From contig DLPD01000005.1 of NCBI GenBank assembly GCA_002479785.1, forward strand, positions 1-64,000: a stretch of DNA of 64,000 bases, in the 5' to 3' direction. The notes beneath the pieces are model-generated. The model made no database searches. It saw only the letters and a program-made list of their open reading frames with translations, and was not told the DNA's origin. This document shows positions 49,998 to 57,903 of this stretch, piece after piece; the first letter of the stretch is position 1, and each line of letters opens with the position of its first letter. A program made the position numbers and the translations under genes. This DNA comes from Cytophagaceae bacterium UBA7467 (GTDB taxonomy: Bacteria > Bacteroidota > Bacteroidia > Cytophagales > Spirosomataceae).

Positions 49998-51132
49998 TCT
50001 GAAAGGATTGGATGTTTTCAAAAACGCTTCCTTTCTGGTAAGATTTTAAGATCCAGCCACCACCCACGACATCATCGCCTTCATAAAAGACAGCTGCTTG
50101 ACCTGGAGCAATACCTGAGACATTGAGCGCAAAATCCACTTTAATGCGATCGCCTACTTGTTCAATGTGTCCAGCGGTTCCGGCATCTTTATAGCGTACT
50201 TTAGTGATGGTTTCAATTCCCCCAGCTGGAATGGAAGCGTATTTTTGCAGATTTAATTGACCTACCCACATGCCAGTTCGATTCAAGTCCTCTACTTTTC
50301 CAATCACGACCTCATTCGACTCTTTGCGAATTTCAATAACAAAGGCTGGATAGCCAAAAGCCTTTCCCAAGCCCTTTCTTTGGCCCACCGTATAAAAGGG
50401 ATAGCCCTCATGTTTACCAATGATTTTTCCTTCTGTATCGATGAAATTTCCCCCTTTCACTTGCTCCTCTAACTCAGGTACACGTCTTTTTAAGAATCCA
50501 CGGTAATCATTATCCGGTACAAAACAGATTTCATAACTCTCGGACTTATTGACTAAATCCACGAATCCTCGTTCTGTTGCCATCTCCCTAATCCGTGCTT
50601 TTGTCAAATGACCTAAAGGTAAAATTGTGCGGGCAAGACTCTCTTGTGAAACGCCCCAAAGCACATAACTTTGATCTTTTAATACGTCAACACCTTTCGA
50701 AATAATGTGTCGACCATTTTCTTGACGAATCTGTGCATAATGCCCTGTCGCGATAAATTCGCAGCCTAATTGATCTGCACGTCGCAATAAAGCATCCCAT
50801 TTAATGTGCGTATTGCACATTACGCAGGGGTTAGGTGTACGACCTTCAATGTATTCATTTGTGAAGTAATCGATGACGGAATCACCAAATTCCTCTCTTA
50901 TGTCTAAAATATAGTGCGGGAAACCCAAGGAAACGGCGATGTGACGTGCGTCATTAATGGAATCCAAAGAACAACAACCTGTTTCCTTTTTATCGCCACC
51001 TGAGCTAGCGTAATCCCAGGTTTTCATCGTCATTCCGATGACTTCATACCCTTGTTCGTGTAGTAAAACAGCTGCGACCGAGCTGTCAATTCCGCCGCTC
51101 ATAGCGACTAAAACGCGTCCTTTTTTCTCCAT
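49990..51132 (-). CDS. mnmA: tRNA-specific 2-thiouridylase
   Basis: MnmA thiolates U34 of tRNA-Lys, -Glu and -Gln. The 380-residue protein has the PP-loop VLVAMSGGIDSSVAAVLL, GMTMKTWDY, the catalytic Cys pair in GRTPNPCVMCNTHIK and SYEICFVPDNDYRGFL, and the C-terminal beta domain (YTVGQRKGLG...PGQAAVFYEGDDVVGGGWI). A Cys pair at GCCSLDS is typical of Bacteroidota homologues. It stands alone, divergent from the TrpF-like gene. Confidence 0.96.
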   Translation of the reverse strand: MEKKGRVLVAMSGGIDSSVAAVLLHEQGYEVIGMTMKTWDYASSGGDKKETGCCSLDSINDARHIAVSLGFPHYILDIREEFGDSVIDYFTNEYIEGRTPNPCVMCNTHIKWDALLRRADQLGCEFIATGHYAQIRQENGRHIISKGVDVLKDQSYVLWGVSQESLARTILPLGHLTKARIREMATERGFVDLVNKSESYEICFVPDNDYRGFLKRRVPELEEQVKGGNFIDTEGKIIGKHEGYPFYTVGQRKGLGKAFGYPAFVIEIRKESNEVVIGKVEDLNRTGMWVGQLNLQKYASIPAGGIETITKVRYKDAGTAGHIEQVGDRIKVDFALNVSGIAPGQAAVFYEGDDVVGGGWILKSYQKGSVFENIQSFQTT

Positions 51133-51187
51133 ATTTACTGCTCAGGTTCAATGCCTGACGAAATTATGCTGCAAGTTACGGCTAATC

Positions 51188-51218
51188 TTTGTAAATACGT
51201 CCACAAAGCGTATTTTTG
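51188..51218 (+). promoter_or_regulatory. Promoter of the TrpF-like/PBP1A/hemF run
   Basis: TTTG (51188-51191), 19 bases, TATTTTTG (51211-51218) is an exact consensus match, 22 bases before the ATG at 51241. Because it lies inside the longer open frame from 51151, it argues for the shorter protein. Confidence 0.72.
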
Positions 51219-51240
51219 CTTAAATATACAGAAGCCGTCT

Positions 51241-51828
51241 ATGTTAAAAACGAAAGTCAAAGTCAGTTCGATTGAAAATCTCTCCGACGCACGTTATTGT
51301 GCTGGAATGGGAGTGGAGTGGTTGGGATTTCCTTTGGCGATGCCTTTAGAGAAATTGGTAGAAATCAGGAACTGGTTAGCTGGCGTTCAGATTGTAGGCG
51401 AGTGTGCAGGATTAAAACCGGAGGAAATAAAGGCTTTAGTTGCTTCTCATCAACCAGATGCTATTGAAATAGATTCAAAGGTGAATTTGGTGTTGATTCA
51501 AGATATTGAATTACCGAAAATACTGCGTGTTAACATTGATACAGATAATTTACCGGCCCTGTTTGCTTCCTCGGCGCCATATGTGAGTCACTTTTTATTA
51601 GTGGGTGAGGGACCAGACTCATTGCAGGGAATGGAATCGTCGATTGAAATTTGGGCGGCACAATATCCGATTATTTTAGGTTTAGAAGTTCCTGAGGAGG
51701 ATTTAGAGGAATGGGTGGAACAAACTTCGATTCAAGGAATTGGCTTGACGGCAGGAAAAGAAGACCGTCCCGGTTTTCGCGATTTTTCTGATTTAATGAC
51801 TATCTTGGAAAAATTAGAAATTGACTAA
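51241..51828 (+). CDS. TrpF-like (phosphoribosylanthranilate isomerase-fold) protein lacking catalytic residues
   Basis: The 195-residue protein aligns with TrpF at both ends: KVKVSSIENLSDARYCAGMGVEWLGF corresponds to KICGITxxEDA...GADAxGF, and IQGIGLTAGKEDRPGFRDF to the phosphate-binding SSGVExxPGxKD region. The catalytic Cys of KICG is Ser here, and the Asp in the strand that normally reads LLLD is replaced (HFLLVGEG). It is probably not an anthranilate isomerase; perhaps a divergent binding protein or enzyme. PBP1A begins one base after its stop. Confidence 0.75.
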   Translation: MLKTKVKVSSIENLSDARYCAGMGVEWLGFPLAMPLEKLVEIRNWLAGVQIVGECAGLKPEEIKALVASHQPDAIEIDSKVNLVLIQDIELPKILRVNIDTDNLPALFASSAPYVSHFLLVGEGPDSLQGMESSIEIWAAQYPIILGLEVPEEDLEEWVEQTSIQGIGLTAGKEDRPGFRDFSDLMTILEKLEID

Positions 51829-51829
51829 T

Positions 51830-54442
51830 ATGCTAGCAATCATCAAAGAGAAATATGTTCAAGGAAAAGTGTTCGTTTCTGCGAAGATATCCGCTTTTGG
51901 CTTGTTATTGCTGGCGGGTTTCCAAAAAGTGGTAGGTGAGCGTTTTTATAGCATTTGTGTAGGTTATGCGGTTTTCGGACAAGTATTTGTTCAAACACAA
52001 GGACGAAAAGTAAAAGCCTATTATGATTCTAAAGTAGATAAAAGCACCCCTTATTATATACCCATCGTAAAAGGGTACAAGTTCTTTGCCAAGTCTGCTC
52101 TTTTTGTATTGGTTTATTTATTGGTCATTGAGACTAATTTCTTCTTTTTAACGGGAGAAATGCCTAGTGTTGATGATTTACAGAATCCTAAATTATCGCA
52201 AGCCTCTGAGATTTTTTCTGCCGATGGGGTGCTTCTTGGGAAGTTTTTTGCGGAAAACAGAACTCCTATACGCGATTTCAATCAGATTTCTCCCTATTTA
52301 GTGAAGGCCCTAGTGGCGACAGAAGATGCCCGTTTTTACGAGCATACGGGAATTGATTTTCAAGCCTGGGCAGGTGTTCTAGTAGGTATTGTTAAAGGGG
52401 GTGATCGTGGGGGTGGAAGTACGATTTCACAGCAATTAGCGAAGAATTTATTTAAAACAAGAACAAAGAAAGGTTTTGTGAAGACAGGTCTTTTGGGCTA
52501 TATTCCAGGATTAAATAAGTTAATTTATAAGTCCAAAGAATGGGTTACAGCTATCAAATTAGAGCGTTTTTACACGAAAGATGAGATAATTCTTTGGTAT
52601 TTAAATACGGTCGATTACGGTAATAATGCCTATGGAATTAAGGTTGCCTCGAAGACCTATTTCAATACCACACCGGACAGTTTGAGTATTCAAGAAGCGG
52701 CGATATTAGTCGGTTTGCAAAAAGCTACTACAACCTATAACCCCAAACGCTACAAAGGGAAACCTTTAGCAGAAAACAAAGCTTGGAAGCGCCGTAATGT
52801 CGTTTTAGCCCAAATGGTAAAAGCAGGATACTTGCGCAAAGCTGATTATGATTCGTTGGCTGTTTTGCCGATTGTGTTGCGCGAAAATGAAGAATCTCCT
52901 TATGATGGCACAGGAAACTATTTCAAGGTAGCCGTTGCTAAATACCTAAATGAGTGGGCTGAAAAAAATGATATTGAATTAGATCTGTACCGAGATGGCT
53001 TGAAGATCGTGACTACAATCGATTCGAAAATGCAGATTTATGCGGAAGAAGCTGTAGAAGAAGGGATGCGTGCCACTCAAAAGAATTTTGATAATCACTG
53101 GGCAAATCAAAATCCATGGGTAGGTGAAAATGGACAAGAAATTCCAGGTTTCATAGATACTGTAGCGAAACGGACAGAATATTATAAGTATTTATCGGCT
53201 CGTTTTCCGAAGAACCCTGATTCCGTTCAACACTACATGAAAGAGGTGAAGCGCGACATGTGGGTCTATTCCCGAAACTCGATGGGTGAAGAAAAGCGCA
53301 CGATGAGTGCCTATGATTCGATTCAATATTATAAGAAATTCTTGCAAGCAGGTATGATGACGATGGATCCATTTACCGGTCACATCAAGGCCTGGGTGGG
53401 TGGTTTGGATTTTAAATATTTCAAATACGATCACGTTAAACAAGGTCGTCGTCAACCTGGCTCTACCTTTAAACCATTCGTGTATACCTCAGCGATTGAT
53501 GGTCCAAAAGATCTTTCACCTTGTTATATGATGCGCGATGAGCCTTTCGAAATCGAAGTGGAGAACGCGAAAGGAGAGAAAGAAATGTGGCGTCCGGGCA
53601 ATGCAAATGGGAGTTTTTCTGGTAGGGAAATGCCTATCAAGCGAGCTCTCGCTCAAAGTATCAATTCTGTTACAGCCCGTCTCACGAATGAGGTAGGAGC
53701 AGATACGGTGATGTATTATGCGAAAAAAATGGGGATTAAGAGTCCTCTAAAAGCCGTCGCTTCTATAGGTTTAGGTTCTTTTGATGTCAATCTTTTTGAG
53801 ATGATTGGCGCTTATTCTGCCTTTGTAAATGAGGGTATGCATGTGGAGCCCATGCTTGTTCAAGAGATTCAAGATCAAAATGGAAAGGTATTACAACGAT
53901 TTGATCCTACCATGGAGCAAGTGATTCGCAAAGAATCAGCCCAATTAGTCCGCTACATGTTAGAGGGTGTTATTCACGAAAGCGGAACTGGTAGTTCCTT
54001 ATTGTATGGGGAAGGCGATATTTTATTGCCCAAAGAAAATCGGTATGCACGTGTCTTTGCTGGTAAAACGGGGACGACTTCGAACCATTCCGATGGTTGG
54101 TTTATAGGGATGTCCCATAATCTGATTTCTGGGGTGTGGGTAGGAGGCGATGATCGTTCGATTCACTTTAGAACCGGTGCTTTAGGAGAGGGTTCTAAAA
54201 CAGCCTTGCCGATTTTTAAGCGCTTTATGATTAAAGTGGTCAAAGACCCAATGCTTGCGCAATACCGTCCGCAACCCTTTGAGAAATTGGATCGACGCGT
54301 TGTGAAGAAAGATTTTGATTGCTCAAACGGCTCTTATGCCTTGCCAGATTCGCTTCAAGTATCTGATGCTGAATTGGATTCGATGAATGCTTTGTTAGAT
54401 GATAATGCGACCGCGTCCGATTCGACGGGTTCTCCTCAGTAA
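51830..54442 (+). CDS. Class A penicillin-binding protein (PBP1A-type)
   Basis: The 870-residue bifunctional peptidoglycan synthase has an N-terminal cytoplasmic part of about 85 residues and a membrane anchor (ALFVLVYLLVIETNFFFL). The glycosyltransferase domain has ATEDARFYEHTGID, GGSTISQQLAKNLF and KEWVTAIKLERFYTKDEIL. The transpeptidase has PGSTFKPF with the active Ser at about residue 544, SIN in AQSINSVT and KTGT in FAGKTGTTSNH. A TTG lies three codons upstream; ATG 51830 is preferred. hemF follows one base later. Confidence 0.95.
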   Translation: MLAIIKEKYVQGKVFVSAKISAFGLLLLAGFQKVVGERFYSICVGYAVFGQVFVQTQGRKVKAYYDSKVDKSTPYYIPIVKGYKFFAKSALFVLVYLLVIETNFFFLTGEMPSVDDLQNPKLSQASEIFSADGVLLGKFFAENRTPIRDFNQISPYLVKALVATEDARFYEHTGIDFQAWAGVLVGIVKGGDRGGGSTISQQLAKNLFKTRTKKGFVKTGLLGYIPGLNKLIYKSKEWVTAIKLERFYTKDEIILWYLNTVDYGNNAYGIKVASKTYFNTTPDSLSIQEAAILVGLQKATTTYNPKRYKGKPLAENKAWKRRNVVLAQMVKAGYLRKADYDSLAVLPIVLRENEESPYDGTGNYFKVAVAKYLNEWAEKNDIELDLYRDGLKIVTTIDSKMQIYAEEAVEEGMRATQKNFDNHWANQNPWVGENGQEIPGFIDTVAKRTEYYKYLSARFPKNPDSVQHYMKEVKRDMWVYSRNSMGEEKRTMSAYDSIQYYKKFLQAGMMTMDPFTGHIKAWVGGLDFKYFKYDHVKQGRRQPGSTFKPFVYTSAIDGPKDLSPCYMMRDEPFEIEVENAKGEKEMWRPGNANGSFSGREMPIKRALAQSINSVTARLTNEVGADTVMYYAKKMGIKSPLKAVASIGLGSFDVNLFEMIGAYSAFVNEGMHVEPMLVQEIQDQNGKVLQRFDPTMEQVIRKESAQLVRYMLEGVIHESGTGSSLLYGEGDILLPKENRYARVFAGKTGTTSNHSDGWFIGMSHNLISGVWVGGDDRSIHFRTGALGEGSKTALPIFKRFMIKVVKDPMLAQYRPQPFEKLDRRVVKKDFDCSNGSYALPDSLQVSDAELDSMNALLDDNATASDSTGSPQ

Positions 54443-54443
54443 A

Positions 54444-55325
54444 ATGAATAAACACGATATTGCGGCCTATTTTAAGGGCTTACAAGATAGGATTTGTGCG
54501 GGAATTGCTGCCACTGATGGAGTGGCGTCTTTTAAAGAGGACAACTGGACTCGGACAGAAGGTGGTGGCGGAAGATCCCGTGTTTTAGCGAAGGGAGGTA
54601 TTTTAGAAAAGGCAGGGGTAAATTTCTCAGCTGTGGAGGGTCCATTGCACCCGAAGATGGTAACAAGCTTAAACGTGACCGAGGAAGTGGAATTCTTTGC
54701 CACTGGTGTTTCGATTGTTATGCATCCAGAAAATCCCTGGGTACCTATCATCCACATGAATGTGCGGTATTTTGAGTTAAGTAATGGCGAATTTTGGTTT
54801 GGTGGTGGTATTGATTTAACGCCGCACATTATCATTCCAGAGCAAGCAAAATGGTTTCACGAGCAATTGAAAGCCGTATGTGATCGCTTTGATTCGAGCT
54901 ATTATCCGAAATATAAAACCTGGGCAGACGATTATTTCTACAGCCCTCACCGTGAAGAGACACGGGGGATTGGAGGTATTTTCTTTGATTATATAAAAGG
55001 AGATAAGGAAAAGGTCTTTGAGTTTGTCAAAGCCGTGGGTGAATCTTTCGAGCCTATTTACAGTCATTTGATGCGATTGAACGCATTGCGTGAGTTTACA
55101 CCAGCAGAAAAAGAATTTCAATACATTCGCCGCGGACGTTATGTTGAATTTAATTTAGTACATGACAGAGGAACGAAGTTTGGCTTAGAAACAAACGGAA
55201 GAACGGAATCGATTTTGATGAGTTTGCCTCCAATGGCGGCTTGGGAATATATGTACGATCCCAAGGTGTTTCCGGAAGGTCAGAAGACTTTTGATCTATT
55301 GAAAAAAGGAATCAACTGGATATAA
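54444..55325 (+). CDS. hemF: Oxygen-dependent coproporphyrinogen III oxidase
   Basis: HemF converts coproporphyrinogen III to protoporphyrinogen IX in aerobic haem synthesis. The 293-residue protein shows WTRTEGGGGRSRVL, PIIHMNVRYFEL, FWFGGGIDLTPHI, YKTWADDYFYSPHREETRGIGGIFFDY and RRGRYVEFNLVHDRGTKFGLETNGRTESILMSLPP, all strongly conserved. The reading frame is open into the preceding gene; the ATG at 54444, one base after its stop, is the start. A terminator follows. Confidence 0.96.
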   Translation: MNKHDIAAYFKGLQDRICAGIAATDGVASFKEDNWTRTEGGGGRSRVLAKGGILEKAGVNFSAVEGPLHPKMVTSLNVTEEVEFFATGVSIVMHPENPWVPIIHMNVRYFELSNGEFWFGGGIDLTPHIIIPEQAKWFHEQLKAVCDRFDSSYYPKYKTWADDYFYSPHREETRGIGGIFFDYIKGDKEKVFEFVKAVGESFEPIYSHLMRLNALREFTPAEKEFQYIRRGRYVEFNLVHDRGTKFGLETNGRTESILMSLPPMAAWEYMYDPKVFPEGQKTFDLLKKGINWI

Positions 55326-55327
55326 AA

Positions 55328-55350
55328 AAAGGGGCTCTATGAGCCCCTTT
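55328..55350. terminator. Bidirectional terminator after hemF
   Basis: AAAGGGGCTC (55328-55337), loop TAT, GAGCCCCTTT (55341-55350), preceded by further A residues. The perfect 10-bp stem lies three bases after the hemF stop and five bases before the stop of the convergent gene. Confidence 0.88.
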
Positions 55351-55354
55351 CTAT

Positions 55355-55753
55355 TTATTCTGCTTCCCAGACAATATCGATGCCCTTAGGTGTCATCAAT
55401 AAAACACGGGTAGGTGCGGGTAACAAGACTAAGCGAGCGTTCGCTACTGGATCTTCAATCCATTCTACTTCAACGCCTTCTTTTTTGCCAATTTCGATTT
55501 CGCCATCAGCCGTTTCCACAAATTTCTTTGCTAAATAGGCCGTAGGTAATAAAACATCCGATTCTGGGCAGTGCTTTAAATGCACTTTCTCTAAAATGTC
55601 TTCTAATTGATCACCGTACTTCTCATTGAAATCATCCTCTAAATCATGTAGCATTTCTTCTACATCATCGTATGTATCATCTGAGTAATTCAATTTGCTT
55701 AATTCTAATCGCTTTTCTAGAATGGCGATCATCGCCTCATCAATCGTATTCAT
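55355..55753 (-). CDS. Conserved-looking hypothetical protein
   Basis: I do not recognise this 132-residue cytoplasmic protein. The first 60 residues are strongly acidic and helical (DDTYDDVEEMLHDLEDDFNEKYGD); the rest looks like beta strands (VLLPTAYLAKKFV, VEVEWI, ARLVLLPAPTRVLLMT). There is no signal peptide or enzyme motif. It is 18 bases downstream of menC on the same strand, so probably co-transcribed, but a role in menaquinone synthesis is not implied. Confidence 0.7.
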   Translation of the reverse strand: MNTIDEAMIAILEKRLELSKLNYSDDTYDDVEEMLHDLEDDFNEKYGDQLEDILEKVHLKHCPESDVLLPTAYLAKKFVETADGEIEIGKKEGVEVEWIEDPVANARLVLLPAPTRVLLMTPKGIDIVWEAE

Positions 55754-55771
55754 TACTAAACGGATTTGTTT

Positions 55772-56821
55772 TTACAAAGATAGGGGCTGAAAAGGAGATT
55801 CCCTTGTAATTGATGGGTCAAATAGAATATTTCCTTTTTCGATGGATAAGCCTGAGGCAAAATTATTCGTATAGAGCTGTCCAGTGCCTAGGCCTTGTGG
55901 GATTTGTATTTCATAATCCCCCGTTAATTGCGCGATAGCTTGCAATCCGATGTTGGATTCCAAAGCAGAGGTAATCCACCAATCTTTCCCCTTCTCATAT
56001 GCCCAATGTATCCAATCGCGGGTCGCTTGAATACCTCCTAAAAAGCTGGGCTTTAAGATGATGTAATCGGGGTCGATGAATGTAGCGATGGATTTATCTT
56101 GCATTCCTATTAATTCTTCATCCAAGGCGATGGGTAGTATGTGTTGAGCAACAAGTTTTTTCATTTCCTCTATTTGCCCCGCTTTTATAGGTTGCTCGAT
56201 CGAATGCAGGTCATAGGCGGCTAATTGCTCTAATTTATAGGGTGCTTCCGCTGGAGAAAAGGCGCCATTTGCGTCGACGCGTAAAATCAGTTCCTCTGCA
56301 CAGAAGCGAGAGCGAATGCTTTTCAGCAGTGATAGTTCCGTTTCAAATTCAATCGCACCTATTTTGAGTTTCAAACAGGAGTAGCCCTGTGCTAATTTTT
56401 GCTCGATTTGCTCGCGCATAAAGTCGGCGCTTCCCATCCAGATAAGGCCATTGATAGGCATGGATTTTTCTCCGAGGGCAAATTTGTTGGTAAATGGTGC
56501 GGCTAAATCGTGGAAAGCTGTTTCTAAGGCGAAACGAAATGAGGGTTGCTCAAAAGGAATTTCAGAGATCCATTCTTGGATGTCTGTAGGCAAAGTTAAA
56601 CCTTGGAAAGGCAGAAGCGCTTTTTCAAAAGCAGCGCTACAATCATCTGAAAATTCCGGACTTAATCCAAATAGGGGCCCAGCTTCTCCAATGCCACTTC
56701 GAACGCCATCCGAAAGTTCCACGAAATAGGATTTCTTTTTCGTTAAAACACCGCGCGAGGTTCCTGCTTCGAAATGAAATAGGAGTTCGTGTGGATGGAA
56801 TCGTAGGCTGATTTTTGACAT
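55772..56821 (-). CDS. menC: o-Succinylbenzoate synthase
   Basis: MenC is an enolase-superfamily dehydratase that makes o-succinylbenzoate in menaquinone synthesis. The 349-residue protein has the catalytic KxK in CLKLKIGA (about residues 153-155), metal ligands in LRVDANGAF, SIEQPI and IALDEEL, and the second-side Lys in IILKPSFLGG. Dipeptide epimerases share the fold, but the spacing and the C-terminal GLGTGQLYTNN favour MenC. Other men genes are not in the window. Confidence 0.87.
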   Translation of the reverse strand: MSKISLRFHPHELLFHFEAGTSRGVLTKKKSYFVELSDGVRSGIGEAGPLFGLSPEFSDDCSAAFEKALLPFQGLTLPTDIQEWISEIPFEQPSFRFALETAFHDLAAPFTNKFALGEKSMPINGLIWMGSADFMREQIEQKLAQGYSCLKLKIGAIEFETELSLLKSIRSRFCAEELILRVDANGAFSPAEAPYKLEQLAAYDLHSIEQPIKAGQIEEMKKLVAQHILPIALDEELIGMQDKSIATFIDPDYIILKPSFLGGIQATRDWIHWAYEKGKDWWITSALESNIGLQAIAQLTGDYEIQIPQGLGTGQLYTNNFASGLSIEKGNILFDPSITRESPFQPLSL

Positions 56822-56848
56822 GATGCAATTTATTATTTTCTATTCGAT

Positions 56849-56879
56849 TTTGTGCCCTCCCGTATTATTTTTAGCTTTA
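56849..56879 (+). promoter_or_regulatory. Candidate promoter of lpxK
   Basis: TTTG (56849-56852), 19 bases, TAGCTTTA (56872-56879): one mismatch to the consensus, ten bases before the lpxK ATG. Confidence 0.45.
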
Positions 56880-56889
56880 AGGTTATTAT

Positions 56890-57894
56890 ATGAAGCAGCT
56901 AATTACCTTTATTCCTTCCTTGCTTTTTGGCCTGATTACCTATGTCCGGAATAAACTCTATGACTGGGGAATTTTGCCGTCTACCTCCTTTGATAAACCA
57001 CGTATCCTAGTGGTGGGTAATTTGTCTGTAGGGGGTACAGGGAAGAGTCCTTTAGTTTCCTATTTGGTCCAAAACTGGCGCGGAGACGATCGATTAGGGG
57101 TTTTAAGCCGTGGATATGGACGTAAAACGAAGGGTTTTTTAGAAGTAAAAGTAGATTCAACGGCTGAAGAAGTGGGTGATGAGCCTTTGGCCTATAAAAT
57201 GGTATTCCCTCATCTACCTGTGGTTGTTTGTGAAAATCGAGTAAAAGGAGTTCAGCAGATGCCGGAAGTAGACGTACTTATACTAGATGATGCCTTTCAG
57301 CATCGTGCGATAAAAGGATCTGTTAATATAGTTTGTTCCACCTTCTCTCAGCCATTTTTTGGCGATTTTATGATGCCTCAAGGACGTTTACGAGAATCTG
57401 CTAAAGGAATTAAACGAGCTGACGCGGTAATCGTGACGCGCTGTCCGGGTATTTTAACGAAGGAACAAAAATCAAATTTTGCCCAAGGCGTTTTGCGAAA
57501 TACGAAAGAGGAGAAACCGATCTTTTATACGGGTGTAAGGTATGGTAAGCCGCAAGGTCCAAGAGAATATTTGCCGAGTAAATGGTCATTATTTGCAGGT
57601 ATCGCGGATCCTAAGCCATTTTTTACGTATGCTGCGTGTTTAGGTCAAATTCAGGAAGAGGTGATATATGCTGATCACCATCGGTTTACTGAGATTGAAT
57701 TGTTAGAATTAGAGCAACAAGCTAAAATGATGGCAGGCGATGAGGGTTTTTTAACGACTCACAAGGATTATGTTCGATTAAAGGCAGAACTAGCGCAATT
57801 GCCTAATTTGGCAAACCATTTATATTATTTGCCCATGGAAATGTATTTCATTGATCAGGAAGAACAGTTTTGGGACTGGTTAGGAAAAAACTAA
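56890..57894 (+). CDS. lpxK: Tetraacyldisaccharide 4'-kinase
   Basis: LpxK phosphorylates the lipid A precursor at the inner membrane. The 334-residue protein has an N-terminal membrane-associated helix (LITFIPSLLFGLITYVRNKLYDWG), Walker A GNLSVGGTGKSPLV, LSRGYGRKTKG, VGDEPLAYK, LDDAFQHRAI and FATHKD-like LTTHKDYVRL. Presence indicates a lipid A-bearing outer membrane. Its stop codon overlaps the -7 element of the porin promoter. Confidence 0.95.
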   Translation: MKQLITFIPSLLFGLITYVRNKLYDWGILPSTSFDKPRILVVGNLSVGGTGKSPLVSYLVQNWRGDDRLGVLSRGYGRKTKGFLEVKVDSTAEEVGDEPLAYKMVFPHLPVVVCENRVKGVQQMPEVDVLILDDAFQHRAIKGSVNIVCSTFSQPFFGDFMMPQGRLRESAKGIKRADAVIVTRCPGILTKEQKSNFAQGVLRNTKEEKPIFYTGVRYGKPQGPREYLPSKWSLFAGIADPKPFFTYAACLGQIQEEVIYADHHRFTEIELLELEQQAKMMAGDEGFLTTHKDYVRLKAELAQLPNLANHLYYLPMEMYFIDQEEQFWDWLGKN

Positions 57895-57899
57895 ATTTG
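57869..57899 (+). promoter_or_regulatory. Promoter of the putative porin gene
   Basis: TTTG (57869-57872), 19 bases, TAAATTTG (57892-57899) is an exact consensus match lying in the end of lpxK. The GTG start at 57904 is only four bases beyond it, so the mRNA should begin at or within the start codon. Confidence 0.72.
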
Positions 57900-57903
57900 T
57901 AGT

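Noticed and set aside
51151..51240. Longer N-terminus of the TrpF-like protein
   Set aside because: An exact consensus promoter lies inside this stretch and the homology begins at the Met at 51241.
51241..51828. Functional trpF
   Set aside because: Catalytic Cys and Asp positions are substituted and no trp gene is adjacent.
53151..53455. Minus-strand frames inside the PBP1A gene
   Set aside because: They are antisense shadows of a conserved transpeptidase-linker region.
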